Counted from the first letter of the stretch, positions 6,833-16,667 are shown. The stretch is DNA of 64,000 nucleotides from an uncultured Eubacteriales bacterium (GCA_905203305.1 CAJKVH010000001.1:124001-188000); one strand, 5' to 3'. The notes: generated from the letters alone by a model not told the origin. Made by a program: numbers and translations.

Positions 6833-9199
6833 ATGATGAAATTAATAGATAAATTATTAAAGAAATTAAACGTAAATAGAAATACATTTTTTACTTTCAT
6901 ATTAACACTTATTTCTTTCTATATTTGTATAGATAGAGTTGTGGAAATGTTACTTATGATTTTTACTGGCGTATCTTCCTCATATTGGGGACCAATTAGA
7001 TATACATTAGCTCTTGCTTGCCCAGCATTTGCATTTGCTTTTTCAGGTAAATCAAGTTTTGCACATGATAGAGCTCATAAAGTAACACTATTTTATACAT
7101 ATTTAACAGCAATTTATATAATTGCAATTTCAATGTTCACTCAATGGTTAAATGCAGGTCTTTGGCTTTTATTTACTTCTGTACCAAATTATGCAAATAT
7201 AATTACAGAATTTCCAGGTATGGTAAGACATGCATTTTCAGCAATTGCATTATATATACCACTTGTAACATTCTACCCATTTATTACAAAGAAAATCATC
7301 ATGGGAATAAATGACACAGCAGAACAAATAAAATCCATTTGGGATTATACAGGAATAAATTTATCAGATTCATCAATAAAGCACAATGCATATATGTGTG
7401 ATGTAAGTTTTGTTTATGATTATAACACAGGAAAAAAAGTTACATATGGTGAAACAGCAAGATATAGGTCACTTCTAGTATGTGGTGGATCTGGTACTGG
7501 TAAAACTTCAAGAATATTTGAACCAATGATCGCACAAGATATTGAAAAGAAATTTTTCTTTAAAGAAGCTTCAAAAGAACTTGGTTTTACAGCATTAAAA
7601 ACAGGTATTGCTACTCTTTCAGGACCATATAGTAACGATTATTTAAATGCAAACTTTAAATTAAGCATGTTAACACCATCATTTGGAAAAGAAACATTAT
7701 ATAAAACATTTATGCAAAAAATGATGCTTACAAGTTCGCCAAAACCTGTTTATAAAGATGTTGGTATGACATATTTATCACCTGATGATGAAAGTATATT
7801 AAAAATGATAGATGTTTGTAACAATTACGGAATTTCATATACATTATTAGATCCATTAAATCCAGCAGATTCAGTTGGTTTAAATCCATTTGTATATGAT
7901 GATCCAAATACAATCGCAGTTACAATATCTTCAACATTAAACGGTATAAAAGCTCCAGATAATGACAATTATTCTGAAGATGTAGTTATTCAAATATTAG
8001 AAAATTTAACAATATTATTAAAATTAATATATCCTCAAATGAATGATGGTATACTTCCTAACATGGAGGATTTACTAAAACTATTAAACAACTTTAGCCT
8101 AGTACAAAAAATGTGTGAAATATTAAAAAAAGATCACGAACTTGCAGAAGAATATACAATGCTAATTACATTCTTCCAAAAGAACTTCTATCCTGAAGGA
8201 AAAGGATTAGATAATATGGAAAAATATGCATTTTATATTTCTAGCAGATTAGAGAACTTACTACGTTCTTCTAAAATTAAAAACATTTTATGTAATAGAC
8301 ATAACAATATTAACTTTGATAAAACTTTACAAAATGGAGATTTCATTTTCATTTGTACAAGACGTGGAGATTCAGGAAAATTTGCAAGTACAGCATTTGG
8401 TTTATTCTTCTTATTATCAATGCAAAATGCAGTATTAAGAAGACCTGGAAACGAAAAAACTCGTATTCCACATTACCTTTATATTGATGAATTTCCAGAT
8501 TTTGTTACAAAAGATACTCAAACAATGTTTACAATGTATAGAAAATATTGTGTTGGTACAACAATTTCTGCTCAAAGTATTTCAATGTTTGGAACTTCAG
8601 GAGTTACAAATGTAAGCTTAGGAGACGTTGTTAAAGATAATTCTGCTATGACTAAATTTAACAGTACAATCCTTACAAACTGTTCTAGCAAGGTATTCAC
8701 TGGTGGAGCTGCCCCTATTGATGAATTGCAATGGTGGCAAAAGGAAATTGGCCAATGGAAACAATGGCAATATACCCGTGCCTTTGATGGTGCAAAGGGT
8801 ACTATGGATCCAAAACTTGCTAGTATAAAATTCGATTATAAAGATAAAGTTATGGCAGGTAGTATGCAATTCCTTACAGATGATAAATGTGCTTATAAAA
8901 TAGTTGGTGACAATGGTGCACCTCAAAATAGTGATGGTATTATAAACTTTATGGCTCCAAAATATAAAGAAAAACATAAAGGAAAGAAATATGATTTTGC
9001 AAAATACACCTCAAGTGAGGCAATTTCGGATTCAAATGATGATGCATCTTCTATTGGATCAAAGTTTAATCCTAAAAAAGTAAGTTTTAAAGATAAAAAA
9101 ACTGATGAAGATGATCCAATTCAATCAAATACATCTTCTAATCTATTTTTAGATAATGATGATGCAATTGTTGTAAACTTCAAAAAAGGAAAAAAATAG
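6833..9199 (+). CDS. VirD4/TraG-like coupling-protein ATPase, solitary
   Basis: 788 residues. The N-terminal 155 have about four membrane spans. The Walker A motif is GGSGTGKTS (218-226), and a D-P-x-N-P...GLNPF segment (340-352) sits where coupling proteins carry their second conserved block. Walker B is LYIDEFPDF (about 549-557), followed by a TraG/VirD4-type sensor region (TTISAQS). The tail is polar and charged. Coupling proteins are hexameric inner-membrane ATPases that pass DNA or protein substrates to type IV secretion channels. No relaxase, VirB4 or other conjugation gene is in the window, and the flanks are housekeeping genes. It is the only long plus-strand gene in the first 22 kb, with its own promoter and terminator. 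The substrate is unknown. Confidence 0.82.
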   Translation: MMKLIDKLLKKLNVNRNTFFTFILTLISFYICIDRVVEMLLMIFTGVSSSYWGPIRYTLALACPAFAFAFSGKSSFAHDRAHKVTLFYTYLTAIYIIAISMFTQWLNAGLWLLFTSVPNYANIITEFPGMVRHAFSAIALYIPLVTFYPFITKKIIMGINDTAEQIKSIWDYTGINLSDSSIKHNAYMCDVSFVYDYNTGKKVTYGETARYRSLLVCGGSGTGKTSRIFEPMIAQDIEKKFFFKEASKELGFTALKTGIATLSGPYSNDYLNANFKLSMLTPSFGKETLYKTFMQKMMLTSSPKPVYKDVGMTYLSPDDESILKMIDVCNNYGISYTLLDPLNPADSVGLNPFVYDDPNTIAVTISSTLNGIKAPDNDNYSEDVVIQILENLTILLKLIYPQMNDGILPNMEDLLKLLNNFSLVQKMCEILKKDHELAEEYTMLITFFQKNFYPEGKGLDNMEKYAFYISSRLENLLRSSKIKNILCNRHNNINFDKTLQNGDFIFICTRRGDSGKFASTAFGLFFLLSMQNAVLRRPGNEKTRIPHYLYIDEFPDFVTKDTQTMFTMYRKYCVGTTISAQSISMFGTSGVTNVSLGDVVKDNSAMTKFNSTILTNCSSKVFTGGAAPIDELQWWQKEIGQWKQWQYTRAFDGAKGTMDPKLASIKFDYKDKVMAGSMQFLTDDKCAYKIVGDNGAPQNSDGIINFMAPKYKEKHKGKKYDFAKYTSSEAISDSNDDASSIGSKFNPKKVSFKDKKTDEDDPIQSNTSSNLFLDNDDAIVVNFKKGKK

Positions 9200-9205
9200 C
9201 TAACA

Positions 9206-9244
9206 AAAATAGAATGGAATTTTAAATTTCCATTCTATTTTTTC
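9206..9244. terminator. Bidirectional terminator between convergent genes
   Basis: AAATAGAATGGAA (9208-9219) pairs with TTCCATTCTATTT (9228-9240), with A-rich 5' and T-rich 3' flanks. It therefore works in both directions and ends the VirD4-like gene and the permease gene. Confidence 0.88.
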
Positions 9245-10146
9245 TATATTATAAATTGTAAAACCAATCCAGATATGATACCAATAAAATACATTAATCC
9301 AACAATAAGTATATTTTCTTTTATATGTTTTTTATTCGTTCTAAATAATACTAATAAGCCAACTCCCGCTCCTGTTAATAATCCTGCAATAAGTGATGCC
9401 ATATTAATAACATTTTCGATATATAAATTGGTTATAATAACAGATGCTGCACAATTTGGTATTAAACCTATTAAACTAGAAATAATTGGTCCTAAGAAAA
9501 TATTATTTTTTATAAATGTTTCTATTGTATTTTCCCCTATCACTCCTATAATAGCATTAATTATTAATGTTATTATAAAAATATATCCTGTTATATTAAG
9601 TGTATGAATTAAGCTTGCCTTTAGGATTCCTTGTTCGTGGCAATGACAATGCTCGTCTTCACATATTTCCTCAAATTCATTACTCTCTTCTTCTATATTA
9701 TTTTGAACTCCATCTTCTTTTGATCTACTTTCATTTTGCTTACTTTTCGATATAAGTTTTTTAAAAATAAAATCTATAGTAAATCCCCAAAATATACCTA
9801 ACAATAGTTTTATTAGTAATATTTTTATCATTAAACTTACAGGCATTGCCTCTGAAATGAAAATTGGTATCATCTCATCTGATGTTGATAAATATACCGC
9901 AATCAAAGTTCCTATTGATATTAGTCTTGAAGAGTAAAGATTTGTTGCTGAAGCTGAAAATCCACATTGTGGTACAATACCTACTATTGCTCCAAATAAT
10001 GGCCCAAACTTACCCGATTTTTTTATCTTTTCTCTTATTTTTCCGCTTGTTTTATTTTCTATATATTCCATTATCAAATATGTTATAAACAAAAACGGTA
10101 TTAATTTTATTGTGTCTATAACTGCATCTTGTAATATATCTAACAT
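9244..10146 (-). CDS. Multi-span permease of the putative manganese transporter/arsenic-efflux-like family
   Basis: 300 residues with two homologous membrane halves. Each half carries a small-residue motif with Pro-Asn/Gln-Cys (GIVPQCGFSASATNLY near residue 58 and GLIPNCAASVIITNLY near 228). Between them is a charged cytoplasmic loop with Glu and a CEDEHCHCHE metal-binding-like cluster. This duplicated architecture belongs to the family annotated as putative manganese transporter (also listed as arsenic efflux-like). Metal transport is inferred, and the metal is not proven. Its stop codon touches the terminator shared with the convergent VirD4-like gene. Confidence 0.65.
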   Translation of the reverse strand: MLDILQDAVIDTIKLIPFLFITYLIMEYIENKTSGKIREKIKKSGKFGPLFGAIVGIVPQCGFSASATNLYSSRLISIGTLIAVYLSTSDEMIPIFISEAMPVSLMIKILLIKLLLGIFWGFTIDFIFKKLISKSKQNESRSKEDGVQNNIEEESNEFEEICEDEHCHCHEQGILKASLIHTLNITGYIFIITLIINAIIGVIGENTIETFIKNNIFLGPIISSLIGLIPNCAASVIITNLYIENVINMASLIAGLLTGAGVGLLVLFRTNKKHIKENILIVGLMYFIGIISGLVLQFII

Positions 10147-10167
10147 ACATTTCTCCTTTTATATTTG

Positions 10168-11499
10168 CTATTCTTTAGTAGGAACTTTTATAACAACTTC
10201 TGTTCCTTTTCCTACTTCACTTTTTATATCAATACTTCCTCCATTTTTATCTAAAATTTCTTTTGCAATAGAAAGACCTAGCCCTGTTCCTCCATTTTCT
10301 CTGCTTCTAGCCTTGTCCACTCTATAAAAACGTTCAAATATTCTATTTAAATCTTTTTCTGGAATTCCAATTCCATTGTCTATTATTTTTATATATGCAT
10401 CATTATATACAAATCCTACATATATTTTTAATAAACCGCCATCTGGTGTATATTTTATACTATTTGTTAATATATTTAGCACAACTCTTTCAATATCATC
10501 TTTATCTGCAAAAACTGGTGGTACATCTGCTGTAACAAAATTTTCAACTTGATGATTTTTCTTTTTTATTTCAATTGCTAATTTATCTTGACATTCTTTT
10601 ACCATACTGCCTAAATCAAAGCTTACTTTTTTCATTCTCTTTCTATTGCTATCCATTCTAGAAAGTTCTAATAAATCAGTTACGAGTCTTGCCATACGTC
10701 TTGCCTCTGTTGCAATCACACCTAAAAATTCTTTCTGTGTTTTTTCATCATATTCTCCTTCTAAAAGAGTATCTGCATATCCCATTATTGATGTTATTGG
10801 TGTTTTTAACTCATGTGATACATCTGCGACAAATTCTTTTCTCATATTATCTAGTCTTTCATGTTCAATAGTATCCGGAATAAATGCTATTACACCTGCT
10901 GGAATATCTTGTTTATTTCTAAATGGTGAAAATAATACATCAAGATGTGCATCTCCTACATTTATTTTTTGTGTTGTTGATGTCCAGTTATCTAAATATA
11001 TGATTTTTTCCATATTTATCTCTTTATCATATTTATGGAAAACATCTTCAAATGAATTATCTTCTGGTGCAATTTTTAATAATCTTTTTGCTGCTGGATT
11101 TATTAAAGCTATACTTCCATCTCTATTAAATACAACTATTCCCTCTGTTGTATGTAATACAATTTTTCCCATTTCAATTTGTTCTGTCGATTTTTCTTCA
11201 TCTTTACTTCTTAAGTACTTATTTAGTGGATATACTATAACTTTTGACATATATATTACAAGTACTACTGCAATACCTATAAAAATTACAGAACATATAA
11301 TTAATATTCCATCAAGATCTTTTGATAGTTCTTGTATTTCTAAATCTATTTCACTTAAACTTGTTACTTCTTCTTGTTCTATTTGATTATGAAGTCCTAT
11401 TATATTTGTTTGAAGTGCAATTCCAAGCCCAATTAGAATAATTATTTCTGTAATAAAAATTACAAGAACCACTTTTAAAGGTGTATTTTTTTTAAACAC
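10168..11499 (-). CDS. Membrane sensor histidine kinase, PhoR/WalK-like
   Basis: 443 residues: TM1 (about 9-30), a short extracytoplasmic loop, TM2 (about 63-85), a PAS domain (about 113-210), HisKA with the phospho-acceptor His229 in DVSHELKTPITS, then HATPase_c with N, G1 (DNGIGIPEKD) and G2 (GGTGLGLSIA) boxes. The layout resembles PhoR/ResE/WalK kinases, although the HAMP region is short. No response-regulator gene adjoins it; it lies 20 bases downstream of murG on the same strand, so co-expression with the wall cluster is possible. The signal is unknown. Confidence 0.88.
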   Translation of the reverse strand: MFKKNTPLKVVLVIFITEIIILIGLGIALQTNIIGLHNQIEQEEVTSLSEIDLEIQELSKDLDGILIICSVIFIGIAVVLVIYMSKVIVYPLNKYLRSKDEEKSTEQIEMGKIVLHTTEGIVVFNRDGSIALINPAAKRLLKIAPEDNSFEDVFHKYDKEINMEKIIYLDNWTSTTQKINVGDAHLDVLFSPFRNKQDIPAGVIAFIPDTIEHERLDNMRKEFVADVSHELKTPITSIMGYADTLLEGEYDEKTQKEFLGVIATEARRMARLVTDLLELSRMDSNRKRMKKVSFDLGSMVKECQDKLAIEIKKKNHQVENFVTADVPPVFADKDDIERVVLNILTNSIKYTPDGGLLKIYVGFVYNDAYIKIIDNGIGIPEKDLNRIFERFYRVDKARSRENGGTGLGLSIAKEILDKNGGSIDIKSEVGKGTEVVIKVPTKE

Positions 11500-11518
11500 T
11501 ATTCTTTCCCTCTTTCAT

Positions 11519-12635
11519 TTATTTTACTAGTTTTTGTATTTCTTTAAAAATTTTCTCTTCGACATTATCATTTGAAACTTTGAAAGCATTTCTTCCCATT
11601 TGAAGACATCTTTCTTTATTTAAAATTATTTTTTCAATTTCTTCATTTAGTATTTTTCCAGTTAATTCATCATTTTTTATAATCTTTGCGGCATCAACAT
11701 TTTCTAATACTTTTGCATTATACATTTGATGATCATTACTTACATTTGGAAGTGGAATTAAAATTGATGGTTTTGATAAATTTGCAATTTCTGTAATTGT
11801 CATAGCACCACTTCTTGCAACTATTACGTCAGCAATATTTTCAACTTCTTCCATGTTATATATGTAAGGTAAGATTTTACAATTTTCAATTTTTTCTATA
11901 TTTATATTTTTTTCTTTAAGCTCATTTTTTATTCTATCAAATTGTTTAGGACCTGTTGCCCAAATCATTTGATAATTTTTGTTTTTTTCATTTTCAATTA
12001 TATATGTTAAAGCTTCATTAATTTTTTGAGCACCTTGGCTTCCTCCAAAAATTAATATAATAGGCTTTGTTTCATTTAATCCCAAATCTTGTATAATTTT
12101 ATGTCTTTCATTTATACTATAATTTTGTTTTTTAATCTTAACAGGTGTTCCTGTAAATACAACATTTTTACAATTTGGAATTCTTTTTTTGGCATCTTCA
12201 AAAGAAACTAAAATTGTATCTGCTTTTTTAGATAACATTTTTACAGCTTTTCCAGGAAAGGCATTACTTTCATGTAATAAAATAGGTACTTTATTTGCTT
12301 TAGCCGCCATTGCAACTGCACCACATATATATCCTCCTGTTCCAATTACTATATCTGGTTTAAATTCTTTTACAATTTTTTTTGCTTCTCCTATACCTTT
12401 AAAAGTCTTATATAATTTTTTCAAATTTTCAATTGAAAGCTTTTTGCTTAATCCGTATGCATCAATAGTTTTAAGTTCATATCCTGCACGTGGTACTAAA
12501 TCATTTTCTAAACCTCTAGTAGTTCCGTATAAAAATAATTTCTGAATCTTTTTCTTCTTCTTTTATTTTATTTGCTATAGATATTGCAGGATTTATATGT
12601 CCAGCTGTTCCTGCTGCTGCTACAATTACTCTCAT
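11519..12635 (-). CDS. murG: MurG, lipid II-forming GlcNAc transferase, needs one +1 shift
   Basis: The start is the ATG at 12635 behind GGAGG. The frame meets CGG at 12535-12537 and would stop two codons later (AAC TAC TAG). Skipping the C gives F-I-G-T-T-R-G-L-E-N, the normal MurG sequence, and a 371-residue protein through to 11519. N-terminal loop AAGTAGHINPA, IGTGGYICG, the E/S-rich UDP-GlcNAc site (GGSQGAQKINEAL) and C-terminal HQMYNAKVL are present. MurG adds GlcNAc to lipid I at the inner face of the membrane. It follows spoVE/ftsW as in other Firmicutes. Because the enzyme is normally essential, a dead gene is unlikely unless a second copy exists. Confidence 0.92.
12535..12537 (-). 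other. murG: CGG +1 shift site 3 (murG)
   Basis: The minus strand reads TTT ATA CGG AAC TAC TAG. Skipping C gives ATA GGA ACT ACT AGA GGT, the conserved F-I-G-T...G-L-E of MurG. Confidence 0.88.
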
Positions 12636-12650
12636 TTTTCCTCCTCATTT

Positions 12651-12713
12651 CCTCATTTAGAGACGGAGTTTTTTTGGGGATTCCTCAAAAAAATCTCCGT
12701 CCCCAAATGGGGA
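12651..12713. repeat. REP-like inverted pair (left arm degenerate)
   Basis: A degenerate plus-orientation copy (from 12651, core reads ATTTAGAGACGGAG) faces a well-conserved minus-orientation copy (about 12682-12713). Together they can form a long hairpin just upstream of the murG start. Confidence 0.8.
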
Positions 12714-12730
12714 ATCGCTTTCTCTAAAAT

Positions 12731-12771
12731 ACCGGTTATTTTTTAGGATTTATTTCCTTAAAATAACCGGC
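12731..12771. terminator. Hairpin between spoVE/ftsW and murG
   Basis: CCGGTTATTTT (from 12732) pairs with AAAATAACCGG (to 12770), and the inner bases TAGGA/TCCTTA extend the stem. It is only weakly T-rich downstream on the minus strand, so it may be an attenuator or RNA-stability hairpin rather than a full terminator. Confidence 0.55.
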
Positions 12772-12784
12772 TAAATTTGCCATC

Positions 12785-13916
12785 TTAAGTCTTTCTACAT
12801 GCTCTTGAAATATTGAGCAATACTCCCATCTGGCAAAGCATTATAAATAGTGCTGTTCCACCATAACTAAAGAATGGAAGTGGCATACCTGTTGCCGGCA
12901 TTGATGATGTTACAACCGCAATATTTATTATAACTTGTATTCCAACAAGTGCTGTTATTCCTGTTGCTACCAAGCTTCCAAACATATCCGGTGCTTTCAT
13001 AGCAATTAAAATTCCTCTCCATATAAAAATTGCAAATAATACGATTACCAATGCACATCCAACAAAACCTAATTCTTCTGCTAAAACTGAAAAAATAAAG
13101 TCATTTTGTGGTTCTGGTAAATATAAATATTTTTGTTTACTTTGGCCAAGTCCTGCTCCAAATAGTCCTCCGTGAACCTATTGCATATAGACTTTGAATT
13201 ACTTGCCAACCATCTCCTTGAGCATCACTCCATGGGTTTAAAAATGTTGTTACCCTTTTTAATCTGTACGGCTCAAAAATTATTAAAGCTATAATTGCCG
13301 GCAATCCAATTGCAGCTCCTGGCACTACCATTTGCCACATCTTGCATCCTGCTATTATCATCATAACTACAACTATTCCTATAATAACCATAGAAGCACT
13401 CATGTGTGGTTCTAACATTATCAATAATATGATCGGCAATAACCATAATAAATGTTTTAACCATCCTTTTACAAAATATTTTAATTCTTCTCTATCTCTC
13501 GTTAATATTCCTGCATAAAATATTATCATGCCAAACTTTACAAGCTCTGATGGCTGAAAGGACAGAGTCTCTGTTATTCCAATCCATCTTTTTGCTCCAT
13601 TAACTGTTTTTCCTGCAACTAATACTGCAATTAGCAATATTATCGAAATAATATAAGCAATCTTATAGAATTTTTTATAAAATCTATAATCAATTTTAGA
13701 TATCATTGCCATTGCAGCTAGCCCAAGTCCTGCAAAAGCTGCTTGCTTTGCAAAATATTTATAACTCTTTCCACTTTCTGAGATAGATGTTGGAGAGCTT
13801 GCTGACAAAACCATTATTAATCCTAAAGTCAATAACAATAATACAGTTATTAACAATGTGTAATCTATAGGATTCTCTAAAAAACTCGAAAATTTCTTAT
13901 TTTTTTTCTTTGCCAA
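12785..13916 (-). CDS. SEDS glycosyltransferase, FtsW/SpoVE type, needs one +1 shift
   Basis: The frame from 13916 meets CGG at 13170-13172 and would end shortly after. Skipping the C gives I-G-S-G-G-L-F-G-A-G-L-G-Q-S, the hallmark SEDS signature, and the frame continues to 12785 for 376 residues. About ten membrane spans, the FQPSELVKFGM motif and GMPLPFFSYGG near the C-terminus are seen. SEDS proteins polymerise lipid II with a class B penicillin-binding protein. Its place between mraY and murG is that of spoVE in B. subtilis and ftsW elsewhere; sequence alone does not separate the two roles. Confidence 0.9.
13170..13172 (-). other. CGG +1 shift site 4 (spoVE/ftsW)
   Basis: The minus strand reads GGT TCA CGG AGG ACT. 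Skipping C gives GGT TCA GGA GGA CTA TTT GGA, the G-S-G-G-L-F-G motif shared by nearly all SEDS proteins. Confidence 0.88.
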
Positions 13917-13940
13917 TTTTCTTCTCTCCTTTCGTTTTTT

Positions 13941-14921
13941 CTATACTATCAATATTCCAATTATGCACATTAATAATGTTACAACTGAAAATACTCTAAC
14001 AACTTTGTTTTCATTCCATCCTGATAATTCAAAATGATGATGTAATGGTGCCATTTTGAATATTCTGTTTCCTGTTTTTTTGTAGTAATATACTTGTAAT
14101 ATTACTGACAATGTTTCTAATATTGGTATTAGTGCTATTACAATTAATAATAATGGTAATTTTAAATATAATGCTAAACATGATATTAAACCACCTATAA
14201 ATAATGATCCAGTATCACCCATCATTACTTTTGCTGGATTTAAATTGAACATTAAGAATCCTAATATACTTCCTATTGCTATACTTCCTAATATTGCAAC
14301 TTCTCCCACTCCTTTTATCATTGCAATTACTGTTAGACATGTTATTATAATTGAACATACACTTGATGCTAATCCATCAACTCCATCTGTTAAATTTACT
14401 GCATTTGTTGTAGCAAGCATAACTATAATTGCAAATGGTATATATAAAAAAGTTGGCATTGTTATTTCTGTTTTTATAAATGGAATTATTATTTCTGTTC
14501 CATGGCCTGTAAAACGTAATATAAATAAAACATATAATACAGATATTATAAGTAATCCTAACATCTTATAGCTTGGTTTTAAACCTTTTGTATTATGTAA
14601 AACTAATTTTTTAAAATCATCTACAAAACCTACAATTCCAAATCCTATAGTTAAACATAGCATTGGAATAAGTTTTTGTGCTGTTTCTATATTTCCTATG
14701 CCTTTTAAATATATGTAACTTCCGGTTGTACATATTACAATAGATAGCATAAATATTATGCCACCCATTGTAGGTGTACCTTGTTTTTTCAGATGTGACT
14801 TAGGTCCATCTTCCCTTTCTATTTGTCCTACCTTAACTTTTTTTAATATTGGTATCACTATTAGTGAAATAACTACTGCTACTGCAAAACTTATTAAAAG
14901 TATTGTTGTTTGAAAATTCAT
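13941..14921 (-). CDS. mraY: MraY, phospho-MurNAc-pentapeptide translocase
   Basis: 326 residues, about ten membrane spans. It makes lipid I from UDP-MurNAc-pentapeptide and undecaprenyl phosphate. Catalytic aspartates lie in GFVDDFKK (near residue 120), NLTDGVDGL and MGDTGSL, and the HHHFE motif is near the C-terminus. It follows murE with one base between them. murD, normally next, is missing, and the spoVE/ftsW gene comes 24 bases later. Confidence 0.97.
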   Translation of the reverse strand: MNFQTTILLISFAVAVVISLIVIPILKKVKVGQIEREDGPKSHLKKQGTPTMGGIIFMLSIVICTTGSYIYLKGIGNIETAQKLIPMLCLTIGFGIVGFVDDFKKLVLHNTKGLKPSYKMLGLLIISVLYVLFILRFTGHGTEIIIPFIKTEITMPTFLYIPFAIIVMLATTNAVNLTDGVDGLASSVCSIIITCLTVIAMIKGVGEVAILGSIAIGSILGFLMFNLNPAKVMMGDTGSLFIGGLISCLALYLKLPLLLIVIALIPILETLSVILQVYYYKKTGNRIFKMAPLHHHFELSGWNENKVVRVFSVVTLLMCIIGILIV

Positions 14922-14922
14922 T

Positions 14923-16410
14923 TTATTTCTTGCCTTTCTTATTTATTTTACTAATTATATCATTAACTATTACTCTTTCATCAAAAGGATGTTTAACACC
15001 ATTTATTTCTTGATATGTTTCATGTCCTTTTCCTGCTAATACTATGATATCATTTTTATTTGCCATTTCTATTGCTTTTGTTATTGCTTCTACTCTATCA
15101 ACAATTACTTCGTATTTTCCTTTTGTTTTCTTTATTCCTTCTTCTATTTCATCAACAATAGCTTTAGGATCTTCTGTTCTTGGGTTATCAGATGTAATTA
15201 TTGTATAATCTGCTACTTTTCCAGAAATTTCTCCCATTATTGGACGTTTTCTTGTATCTCTATCTCCTCCACATCCAAATACTGAAATTACTCTTCCTTT
15301 TGTATATGAACTTACAGCACGAAGTATTTTTTCTAGACTTTCTGGTGAATGAGCATAATCTATCATTATTGGTATTTCAAGTTTATTTTCTACCATTTCT
15401 GATCTTCCTGGTACTTTTACTTTTTCCAAAGCCTCTTTCATTACACTACTTTCAATTCCTAATTTTCTACAAATGGCAATTGCAGCTAATGCATTATATA
15501 CTGTAAATCTTCCTGGAATATCAACTTTTACTCTTTCATTTCTATCTGTTATTTTAGCTTTAAAATCAACATATGAATTTGTAATTGTAATATCTTTTGC
15601 TAAAAAGTTTCCAAAATTATCTATTCCATAACCTGTTATGTCACTATCTGGGAACATTCCAGGTATTTTATTTCCTTGTAGATCGTCTATATTTACAAAT
15701 CCTGTTTTACACATTTTAAATAATTTTAATTTTGATTCTAAATAATCTTGCATATCTGGATGTTCTTTTTCACTTATATGATCCTCTGAAAAGTTTGTAA
15801 ATGCTACCAAATCAAAATCACAACCATCTACTCTATGTAATTTTAAACTTTGTGATGAAACTTCCATAACTACATATTCTACGCCTTGCTCTACCATATC
15901 TGCAAATATTTTTTGTAATTCTAAACTTTCTGGTGTTGTTCTATCTGAATCTGCTATTTTCTTTCCATTTATATATGTAGCAATTGTTCCAATTAACCCT
16001 ACTTTTTTCCCTGCTTTTTCAAGAATCTCTTTTATCATAAATGTTGTTGTTGTTTTTCCTTTTGTTCCTGTTATTCCTATTAGTTTAAACTTTTGTGATG
16101 GATTTTTGTAAAAATTTGCTGAAGCCAATGCTAAAAATTCTCTTGTATCTTTACTTACAATTAATGTTACATTTGTAGGTACTTTTAAATTTTTAAAATC
16201 ACAGCTTTCATCTACAACTACTGCGATAGCTCCATTTTCTATTGCATTTTCTATAAATTCATGGCCATCTACTGCAAAGCCTTTTATTGCAACAAATAAA
16301 AATCCTTTTTCTATTTTTTTAGAATTGCTTTCAATTCCTTCAATTTCTAAATCTAATTCTCCTTTGGCTTTTAAGCCTTCAATTCCGTCTAAAATATTTT
16401 TTAAATTCAT
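14923..16410 (-). CDS. murE: MurE, UDP-MurNAc-tripeptide synthetase (diaminopimelate type)
   Basis: 495 residues of the Mur ligase fold. ATP loop GTKGKTTT is at 115-122, the central domain has the HPDMQDYL region, and the amino-acid specificity motif is DNPRTEDP near residue 408. DNPR marks enzymes that add meso-diaminopimelate rather than lysine. First gene of the cell-wall cluster murE-mraY-spoVE/ftsW-murG; an SD (GAAAGGA) precedes the ATG. Confidence 0.96.
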   Translation of the reverse strand: MNLKNILDGIEGLKAKGELDLEIEGIESNSKKIEKGFLFVAIKGFAVDGHEFIENAIENGAIAVVVDESCDFKNLKVPTNVTLIVSKDTREFLALASANFYKNPSQKFKLIGITGTKGKTTTTFMIKEILEKAGKKVGLIGTIATYINGKKIADSDRTTPESLELQKIFADMVEQGVEYVVMEVSSQSLKLHRVDGCDFDLVAFTNFSEDHISEKEHPDMQDYLESKLKLFKMCKTGFVNIDDLQGNKIPGMFPDSDITGYGIDNFGNFLAKDITITNSYVDFKAKITDRNERVKVDIPGRFTVYNALAAIAICRKLGIESSVMKEALEKVKVPGRSEMVENKLEIPIMIDYAHSPESLEKILRAVSSYTKGRVISVFGCGGDRDTRKRPIMGEISGKVADYTIITSDNPRTEDPKAIVDEIEEGIKKTKGKYEVIVDRVEAITKAIEMANKNDIIVLAGKGHETYQEINGVKHPFDERVIVNDIISKINKKGKK

Positions 16411-16524
16411 GTTTTTATCTTCCTTTCAAGGATATTTTTAATAAAAAGAAATAATTATTTCCAATTTTACTTGTTTATTATATATCAAAATATTTTTTTT
16501 GTATAGTCTTTTTGTAATATTTTT

Positions 16525-16613
16525 CCCATTTGGGGACGGAGTTTTTCGGGGATTTCCCATTTGGGGACGGAGATTTTAGGGGAATTCCCATTTGGGGACG
16601 GAGTTTTTCGGGG
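16525..16613 (+). repeat. REP-like array, three direct copies with 31-base period
   Basis: Units start at 16525, 16556 and 16587, so the period is exactly 31, as in the 1736-1824 array. This array fills most of the gap between murE (start 16410) and the small gene at 16720; the remainder is AT-rich and holds the promoter at 16668. Confidence 0.93.
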
Positions 16614-16667
16614 AATTACTAAATTTTATGTATTTATATAATTTTTATTCTTTTTTTATTTTTTCTA

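Noticed and set aside
12731..12771. Hairpin as another copy of the REP unit
   Set aside because: It shares no core sequence with the repeat family; it is kept as a separate hairpin.
13273..13464. Short frames opposite or across larger genes as additional genes
   Set aside because: They are frames on the other strand or in other frames of clear genes, without SD or recognisable sequence; the same holds for the many Leu/Phe-rich plus-strand frames opposite minus-strand genes.
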